Origin: Porphyromonadaceae bacterium
Lineage (GTDB): Bacteria > Bacteroidota > Bacteroidia > Bacteroidales > Dysgonomonadaceae
NCBI GenBank assembly: GCA_022840285.1
Contig: JALHIE010000031.1
Location: forward strand, 1 to 19,026
Reading direction: 5' to 3'
Length of the DNA: 19,026 nt
Made by a program: the position numbers and the translations under genes. The notes under the pieces were generated by a model, which was not told the DNA's origin, did no database searches, and saw nothing but the letters and a program-made list of their open reading frames with translations. Below, in pieces: positions 13,227 through 19,026 of the stretch. The stretch's first letter is position 1; the number at the start of each line of letters is the position of its first letter.

Positions 13227-16200
13227 ATGAATAAAACAACAAAAAACCAAAAAGCACATCTTTTTTATGCTTTATTTCAAAAAATACCTATTGCTATGAG
13301 AATAACGCTTTTACTACTGTTCGTGCTCACCTTTCAACTGCAAGCAGAACACATCTATTCTCAAGACGCCAAAATTTCGTTGGACATGAGGAATTCAACC
13401 ATCGAGAAAGTATTGCAAACCATTGAGGAGAAATCCGATTATTACTTCCTGTACAATAACCGGTTAATTAATGTTGACCGGAAAGTTAGCGTCAGGGTAA
13501 GGAATGCCGCTATTTCAGCCGTACTGGAGAAGCTCTTTAAATCGGAAAATGTGGACTATGAAGTGAAGGGATCACAAATAATCCTTTCTCCCAAAGAGAT
13601 GCACAACCAAATAACCGCCGTTGCCGAAGCGATACAGCAGCAGAAAAAAGCCATTACCGGAACAATTGTTGATGCAGCTGGTGTGCCTGTTATTGGTGCC
13701 AACGTTATTGAAACAGGAACAACCAACGGTACCGTTACCGATATTGACGGAAAATTTTCGTTGAGTGTGGGCAACAACGCCACTATCCACATTTCATATA
13801 TCGGATACTTGGAACAAAGTATCGCCACTGACGGGCAATCCACTTTTAACATTACTCTTTTAGAAGATACTAAAGCGTTGGATGAGCTTGTAGTGGTTGG
13901 ATACGGTTCTGCTCGCAAGGGCGACCTCACGGGCTCGATATCAAGCGTTCAGGGCGCAGACCTGATTAACCGTTCTACGCAACAGTTGTCTACCGCCATG
14001 CAGGGTCAGGTAGCCGGTGTACAGGTAACCCGCAACAACGGAGGGCCCGGAGCTTCTGCAACAATTCGCATACGCGGCGTTACCACACTTTCGAATAATG
14101 ATCCCCTGGTGATTGTTGATGGGGTACCCTCATCCCTCAATGATGTTGTAGCGTCTGACGTGGAGACCATGACCGTATTAAAAGACGCGGCTTCGGCTGC
14201 TATTTACGGATCACGCGCTGCCGCGGGTGTTATCCTGATTACCACCAAACGGGCCAAGGATCGCCAGTTCTCTTTCGATTACAACTACGAGTACGCTATC
14301 GACAGACCTACGGCACGCCCTACGAACGGCGATGTGATCGACTGGATGAATATACAGAATGAAGTAAAGTGGAACGATGGGGCTTCGGATCCCTACTCGC
14401 AATATTCGCAGGAGACCATCGCCTCCTGGCTTGACAACCACGCCAGCGATCCCTACCGTTATCCTAACACGGACTGGGTGAACCTGCTGCTGAAGAAATC
14501 CACTTCTCACGAACAACACGTGTTGAGCGTTTCGGGAGGAACGGAGAAACTGCGCACGAAATCTACCTTCAACTACCAGAAAGGTGACGGTTATTACGAG
14601 AACAGGTCATACGAACGCATAGCCGGCCGCGTTAATAACGACTACCTGGTATCGGACTGGCTTCGCACCAATATTGACCTTGATTTCTCTAAATCCAACT
14701 CGATCAATCCGGCAGAAATCAACCCCATGTACTGGGGCTACCTGGCAGCTCCGTATTACGCACCTTTCCTGGAGGACGGGCGGTATGCCGACTCAAAAGA
14801 CGGAGCGAACGGACTAGCCGGACTCCAAAAAGGGGGAACAAACCGAAACAACTATTACAAGTTTGGAGGCAAAGCGCAGATCGATATCACACCAATGGAG
14901 GGGCTCACGCTGAGCGCTATCTATTCACCGCGTTTCGCATTTACCAAGGGTAAGAAATTTTCGCGTGCTGTTCCTGTCTACTACCAAAACGGGGGCATGA
15001 CCTACATGCAGTCGCACAGGACTACATACCTCCAGGAGGCGCGAAACGACAATAACAGCCAAACCTACCAGTTTTACGGCAACTACCAGAACATCTGGGG
15101 TGACCACTCGCTTAACGCGATGGCCGGCTACGAGGGTTTTCTCTATCGTTGGGAGAATCAGGGAGCATCACGGACCAACTACCTGTTGGACTCCTATCCT
15201 TATCTCAATATCGGTCCCGAAGACTACCAGTATAATACCGGTGAAGCAGGACATAACGCATACGAATCGGTGTTCGGCCGCCTGATGTACTCATACAAGA
15301 GCAAGTACATGATCCAGGGTAACGTACGTTCAGATGGCTCGTCGCGTTTTTCAAAGGAAAACCGTTGGGGTACATTTTACTCGATGTCGGCCGGTTGGGT
15401 GATGTCGGAAGAATCATGGTTTAAAAACAACCTGGTAGATTACTTGAAGCTGCGCGGTTCTATAGGTCAACTCGGTAACGAACGTATCGGTTCGGAGTTC
15501 CCCTATCAGGCAGCTATCACCTTTGGCAACAGCAACATGTACGACAAGTCCTCCCAATCGGTGACCGCCTTGCAGAATGCTGCTCAAGTCTATTACGCGT
15601 TTAGGAATATTACGTGGGAAACTACAACAACATACGGTGCCGGCGTTGACCTCGCGTTGTTAAACAACCGCATGCGCTTTACCGGAGATTACTATTACAA
15701 GAAAACCACCGATATGTTGCTCACACTCGGGTTTCCCTCGTACGCGGGCTTCTCCGCTCCTTCACAGAATGCGGGCGATATGTATACCAAAGGGTGGGAC
15801 CTGGAATTAGGCTGGTCAGACACTGTAGGAGATTTATGGTACAGCGTTTCGGCTAACCTGTCGGATTACCGTTCAAAAATGGGTTACCTGGGTGACAGAC
15901 GCACAATAAATGGCAACTTGATATACGAGGAGGGATCATACTACAACGAGTGGTACATGTACAAGAGTGACGGCCTGTTCATTACAGACGCTGACCTGCT
16001 GGATGAAGAAGGCAAAAAGTATCCCACACTGACGGCAAATGATAAGGCAGGTAACATCAAGTATGTGGACATAGATGAAAACGGCGTTATCAATTCCGAC
16101 GATAAGGTTCGTCTGGGCAACTCGATGCCTGAATACCTGTATGGTGGTAATGCTTCACTCGGTTGGAAGAACTTCGATTTAAACCTCTCATTCCAGGGCG

Positions 16201-16613
16201 TGGGCCATCAACGCGTATTGTTCAACTCGGCATGGATTCAACCCCTGAAAGAACAATGGGGAGCTGTTCCCTCTCTCCTGATGGGCAATTACTGGAGCCA
16301 GCATAACACGGAAGAGCAGAACCGATTAGCCAAGTACCCCCGCCTGACGTACACAAATACTACCAATACCTATGCCGGCTCGGACTACTGGCTCTTCAAC
16401 GGTGCCTATTTCCGCATGAAAAATATAACGCTCGGCTATACGTTACCTCAGGAACTGCTTAGCAGAATTAGCATTAAGGATCTACGTCTTTATTTGAGTA
16501 TAAATGACTTACCGGCTATCAGCAACTTCCCGAAAGGATGGGATCCCGAAGTTGGTGCCTCGTCAGAATTTATATCAACATCTTTCGTTTTAGGAGTTAA
16601 TGTCAAATTTTAA
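13227..16613 (+). CDS. SusC/RagA-type TonB-dependent transporter with N-terminal STN signalling domain
   Basis: This 1128-residue outer-membrane barrel imports oligosaccharides or similar ligands captured with SusD. Order of parts: signal peptide with an extended N-terminus (hydrophobic core about 25-40); STN (secretin/TonB N-terminal) domain about 47-122, which contacts FecR; carboxypeptidase-regulatory-like domain about 142-212 (GTIVDAAGVPVIGANV); TonB box LDELVVVGYG (218-227); plug about 230-342 with GVTTLSNNDPLVIVDGVP and LKDAASAAIYGSRAA; then the beta-barrel ending in FVLGVNVKF with the terminal aromatic residue. The STN domain marks it as the sensor of the upstream sigma/anti-sigma pair. 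The leader carries hairpins and probably an antisense RNA. susD follows after 12 bp. The ligand cannot be predicted from sequence alone. Confidence 0.96.
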   Translation: MNKTTKNQKAHLFYALFQKIPIAMRITLLLLFVLTFQLQAEHIYSQDAKISLDMRNSTIEKVLQTIEEKSDYYFLYNNRLINVDRKVSVRVRNAAISAVLEKLFKSENVDYEVKGSQIILSPKEMHNQITAVAEAIQQQKKAITGTIVDAAGVPVIGANVIETGTTNGTVTDIDGKFSLSVGNNATIHISYIGYLEQSIATDGQSTFNITLLEDTKALDELVVVGYGSARKGDLTGSISSVQGADLINRSTQQLSTAMQGQVAGVQVTRNNGGPGASATIRIRGVTTLSNNDPLVIVDGVPSSLNDVVASDVETMTVLKDAASAAIYGSRAAAGVILITTKRAKDRQFSFDYNYEYAIDRPTARPTNGDVIDWMNIQNEVKWNDGASDPYSQYSQETIASWLDNHASDPYRYPNTDWVNLLLKKSTSHEQHVLSVSGGTEKLRTKSTFNYQKGDGYYENRSYERIAGRVNNDYLVSDWLRTNIDLDFSKSNSINPAEINPMYWGYLAAPYYAPFLEDGRYADSKDGANGLAGLQKGGTNRNNYYKFGGKAQIDITPMEGLTLSAIYSPRFAFTKGKKFSRAVPVYYQNGGMTYMQSHRTTYLQEARNDNNSQTYQFYGNYQNIWGDHSLNAMAGYEGFLYRWENQGASRTNYLLDSYPYLNIGPEDYQYNTGEAGHNAYESVFGRLMYSYKSKYMIQGNVRSDGSSRFSKENRWGTFYSMSAGWVMSEESWFKNNLVDYLKLRGSIGQLGNERIGSEFPYQAAITFGNSNMYDKSSQSVTALQNAAQVYYAFRNITWETTTTYGAGVDLALLNNRMRFTGDYYYKKTTDMLLTLGFPSYAGFSAPSQNAGDMYTKGWDLELGWSDTVGDLWYSVSANLSDYRSKMGYLGDRRTINGNLIYEEGSYYNEWYMYKSDGLFITDADLLDEEGKKYPTLTANDKAGNIKYVDIDENGVINSDDKVRLGNSMPEYLYGGNASLGWKNFDLNLSFQGVGHQRVLFNSAWIQPLKEQWGAVPSLLMGNYWSQHNTEEQNRLAKYPRLTYTNTTNTYAGSDYWLFNGAYFRMKNITLGYTLPQELLSRISIKDLRLYLSINDLPAISNFPKGWDPEVGASSEFISTSFVLGVNVKF

Positions 16614-16625
16614 ACCATTAATTAG

Positions 16626-18419
16626 ATGAAAAAAATATTATTAATTACCAGCATATTAATGGCATTCACTTTCTCAGCCTGTGTCGACCTCAATCTAAAT
16701 CCGTTGTCGGAGGGGTCGAGTGAAAATTGGTATACCACAAAGCAAGAGATCGAAATGTCAGTGAATGATTTTTATCGTACCGCTTTTTTCACGATAGATG
16801 ACATGACCTGGGGCGACGACGTGGTAGCACGTAACACAACCTCGGTTGTGCAGAACGGGACAATGACTGCAGAAACCGGCACAGTAGCCACCCGGTGGGA
16901 GAACTACTATAAGGGTATCGCGCGTGCATTGCGTCTGTTGAACAACATGGAAAATGCTCGCTCCCTAGGTGTATCGGAAGCCGATATCAAACAGTACGAA
17001 GGTGAAGCCAATTTTTATTTGGGATACGCTTACGGCATGTTGGCATTCCACTGGGGTGATGTTATTCTCGACAAGGTTGGCATGACGCTTGACGAGGCCT
17101 ATTCAATAGGACGTTCACCCAAAGCAGACGTCCTGGCTTACAGTTACGAATGTTTTGACAAGGCCGCCGAACGCCTGCCTACCAGTTATCCCGGTGTACA
17201 GCGGGCGACAAAAGGGGCAGCCCTCGCATTCAAGGCACGCATAGCCCTCAGAAACGGCGATTACCAAACGGCTGCAACGGCCGCAAAAGCGTGCATGGAC
17301 TTGGGAGTCTACAAACTACACAACAACTACCGCAATTTGTTTACCGCCTCCTGGTCGGATGAGTGGATATTCTTCTATCGCGGCGACGTGACGCTGAGAT
17401 CCTATTACTGGGCTGCGGCCGATGTACACAACTGTATCACCCGTCTTGCGGGAGGATGGGGTGGACAAAAGGCTCCATCTTACGAACTGGTATGTGCATA
17501 TCCTTGTATCGATGGCAAACCCATTGACGAGTCGCCGCTTTATAACCCGAAAGATTTTTTCGAGAACCGCGATCCCCGCTTGGCGATGACCATTGTTCCT
17601 TTTGCTACGGCACACAACAAGAGCGTTCTAGACGGTACTTATGATCCTAAAAATTACGTGTGGCTTGGTTATGAATATTCTCCGTCCCCGAAACGGACAA
17701 CTGTTTATCGTGCGTCTGACGGCGCACAGGTAAGCAATACCGATTCAAAAGCACGTGCCGAACATGCGGCTTACAATGGGCTCGTGTTCAAAAAGTTCAT
17801 CGATGAGTCGTTTCTTGAAAACGGACGAAACGGAGCTCCTACTACCTATCCCGTTCTACGTTACGGCGATGTTTTGCTGATGTACGCCGAAGCCATGATC
17901 GAACTTGACAAATGCACGCAAGAGATATTGGATGCGACACTCAACAAGGTACGCGAAAGAGCCTATGCGGGAACCGGGATTGAATATCCCCGTGTCACGA
18001 TGGGATCACAAAGTGAACTGCGTACAATCCTTCGTACCGAACGCTTCATTGAACTTGCCTGGGAAGGACATCGCTATGCAGATTTGATTCGTTGGAGATT
18101 GGCCGAAAAAGTATACAACAATCCCAGTTATTTCCTGCGTCGTGCATGGTCGGGTTCTGCTTCATGGGATGGCAATGAAACAAAGGTTTCAGAAGAATAC
18201 CGCCAACTGATCCGTAACTGGGAGGAAGGAAGTTATCCCATCGGAGGTGTACCCGAGATTGACGAAAACGGTATTGCAGATCTCGGCTATATGGTTGAAA
18301 AAGGGTATATCGTTAAAGCAAGTGAACGTAAGTTTGACGCCAAGCGCGACTACCTCTGGCCCGTACCTGATGCGGATCGTTTGATTAATGAAAACCTGGA
18401 CCAGAACCCCAATTGGTAA
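16626..18419 (+). CDS. SusD/RagB-family nutrient-binding outer-membrane lipoprotein
   Basis: This 597-residue lipoprotein acts as the lid on the SusC barrel and binds the substrate at the cell surface. The signal peptide ends at lipobox FSAC (C19), followed by VDLNLNPLSEGSSENWY, typical of SusD N-termini. TPR-like helices follow, including YEGEANFYLGYAYGMLAFHWGDV (with the usual FLRALxYF-type block) and ATKGAALAFKARIAL (TPR). The C-terminal part holds YPVLRYGDVLLMYAEAMIEL, LRTERFIELAWEGHRYADLIRW and a final KRDYLWPVPDADRLINENLDQNPNW, all hallmarks of the family. It is paired with the preceding susC after 12 bp. A structured gap of 157 bp separates it from the next gene. Confidence 0.96.
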   Translation: MKKILLITSILMAFTFSACVDLNLNPLSEGSSENWYTTKQEIEMSVNDFYRTAFFTIDDMTWGDDVVARNTTSVVQNGTMTAETGTVATRWENYYKGIARALRLLNNMENARSLGVSEADIKQYEGEANFYLGYAYGMLAFHWGDVILDKVGMTLDEAYSIGRSPKADVLAYSYECFDKAAERLPTSYPGVQRATKGAALAFKARIALRNGDYQTAATAAKACMDLGVYKLHNNYRNLFTASWSDEWIFFYRGDVTLRSYYWAAADVHNCITRLAGGWGGQKAPSYELVCAYPCIDGKPIDESPLYNPKDFFENRDPRLAMTIVPFATAHNKSVLDGTYDPKNYVWLGYEYSPSPKRTTVYRASDGAQVSNTDSKARAEHAAYNGLVFKKFIDESFLENGRNGAPTTYPVLRYGDVLLMYAEAMIELDKCTQEILDATLNKVRERAYAGTGIEYPRVTMGSQSELRTILRTERFIELAWEGHRYADLIRWRLAEKVYNNPSYFLRRAWSGSASWDGNETKVSEEYRQLIRNWEEGSYPIGGVPEIDENGIADLGYMVEKGYIVKASERKFDAKRDYLWPVPDADRLINENLDQNPNW

Positions 18420-18441
18420 TCTTTGAAAAAGAAGAATGGAA

Positions 18442-18487
18442 TCCCTACAGCAATCTGTAGTTATAAAACTAAAGGTAGCTGTAGGGA
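18442..18487 (+). promoter_or_regulatory. Competing hairpins between susD and the next lipoprotein gene
   Basis: TCCCTACAGC (18442-18451) pairs perfectly with GCTGTAGGGA (18478-18487). Its CTACAG (18445-18450) can instead pair with the nearby CTGTAG (18455-18460) around a CAAT loop. The two folds exclude each other. No U-tract follows, so it is not a plain terminator. It may be a transcript-stability or attenuation element that lowers expression of genes after susCD. Confidence 0.45.
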
Positions 18488-18576
18488 ATTACTTCCCTCA
18501 ATCCAACGGAGGCAAGTAGTCTAACACTGGTGTCAACACGCTTGTATCCATTTTAATGTCAAATTTATTTTTACGG

Positions 18577-19026
18577 ATGAAAAATTCATATTATTTTTTG
18601 GTTGTTTCTATTTTGCTGGTGTTTTATTCATGCAAGACTCCCAAAACATCGAGTTCGAGTGATATGCGAAATGTTAGCGGTATCTACCCCCATCTGGCAT
18701 ATTACAACAATGAGGGAGAGTGCGGCACAGGAGCTGTTGTCCCCTGGGCCGACAGGTTGTGGGTAATCACCTACGGACCGCATCTTCCCTTCGGTTCTTC
18801 CGACAAGCTCTATGAAGTAACTCCGGACCTGGAACAGATAGTCCGCCCGGAAAGCGTCGGTGGGACACCGGCCAACCGGATGATCCACAAGGAAAGCAAC
18901 CAGCTTTTCATCGGTCCCTATGCGATCGACAAGGAAGGTGGCGTCCGTACAATTCCCTATGCCGTAATGCCTGGAAGACATACCGGAAATGCCCGACACT
19001 TGACCGATCCGGCAAATAAAATTTAC
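18577..19026 (+). CDS. Lipoprotein of unknown function, partial (C-terminus beyond the right edge)
   Basis: The first 150 residues are in view, open to the window edge. A lipoprotein signal (hydrophobic 5-16, lipobox FYSC, C19) is followed by a Ser/Thr/Lys linker (20-28). A domain then begins SGIYPHLAYYNNEGECGTGAVVPW and continues with short strand-like segments (LWVITYGPH, KLYEVTPDL, NQLFIGPYAID, VRTIPYAVM). The repeating pattern of a short strand and a hydrophilic turn suggests a beta-propeller or a related all-beta fold, but I do not recognise a named family. An in-frame ATG at 18556 would add seven residues; ATG 18577 gives the more usual signal peptide. It is the third gene of the susCD operon, 157 bp after susD, so a cell-surface role in the same glycan system is likely but unproven. 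Confidence 0.75.
   Translation, partial: MKNSYYFLVVSILLVFYSCKTPKTSSSSDMRNVSGIYPHLAYYNNEGECGTGAVVPWADRLWVITYGPHLPFGSSDKLYEVTPDLEQIVRPESVGGTPANRMIHKESNQLFIGPYAIDKEGGVRTIPYAVMPGRHTGNARHLTDPANKIY

Overview
The window looks like a chromosomal segment of a Bacteroidales-type bacterium. The evidence is a SusC/SusD pair with an ECF sigma factor and FecR anti-sigma, several lipoproteins of types typical of Bacteroidetes (DUF5106, DUF4369/thioredoxin-like, DUF1080), few Shine-Dalgarno sequences, and five exact copies of the Bacteroidetes -7 promoter element TAnnTTTG upstream of genes. A Dysgonomonadaceae-like host (Proteiniphilum/Petrimonas type) is a guess only. I saw no tRNA, rRNA, insertion sequence, prophage or CRISPR array.

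Layout. (1) 1-1715, minus strand: the N-terminal 571 residues of dnaX (clamp loader gamma/tau), running off the left edge, with a run of ten A immediately after the clamp-loader domains. (2) 1716-1922: a divergent intergenic region with a dnaX promoter, an operator-like inverted repeat and a GC-rich structured RNA candidate. (3) 1923-2848: a DUF5106 lipoprotein and a thioredoxin-like ORF that look like two halves of one gene broken by an internal deletion/frameshift. (4) 2889-4884: a secreted CE15-type glucuronoyl esterase followed 1 bp later by a DUF1080 (3-keto-glycoside hydrolase-like) lipoprotein, closed by a bidirectional terminator. (5) 4965-8555: core metabolism, namely pckA (minus), upp (plus) and a GT2 glycosyltransferase (minus). 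The pckA/upp divergent region holds a perfect 24-bp palindrome, direct repeats and DnaA-box-like sequences. (6) 8723-11448: a lipoprotein with a cysteine-less thioredoxin fold, then comM/yifB. (7) 11495-end: a polysaccharide-utilisation-type locus with ECF sigma, FecR-type anti-sigma, SusC with an N-terminal STN signalling domain, SusD, and the start of a further lipoprotein gene cut by the right edge.

How it works together. The ECF-FecR-STN-SusC set is the standard trans-envelope induction circuit: substrate binding at SusCD is passed by the STN domain to FecR, which frees or activates the sigma factor. The substrate cannot be read from this window, because no glycoside hydrolase of the locus lies inside it. 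The CE15/DUF1080 pair points to plant cell wall (glucuronoxylan-lignin) processing but lies about 9 kb away in its own transcription unit.

The most interesting signals are non-coding. They are the dnaX slippery run with immediate stops in both other frames, an orphan minus-strand intrinsic terminator between fecR and susC that suggests an antisense RNA to the susC leader, competing hairpins between susD and the next gene, the 24-bp palindrome between pckA and upp, and the structured RNA next to dnaX.
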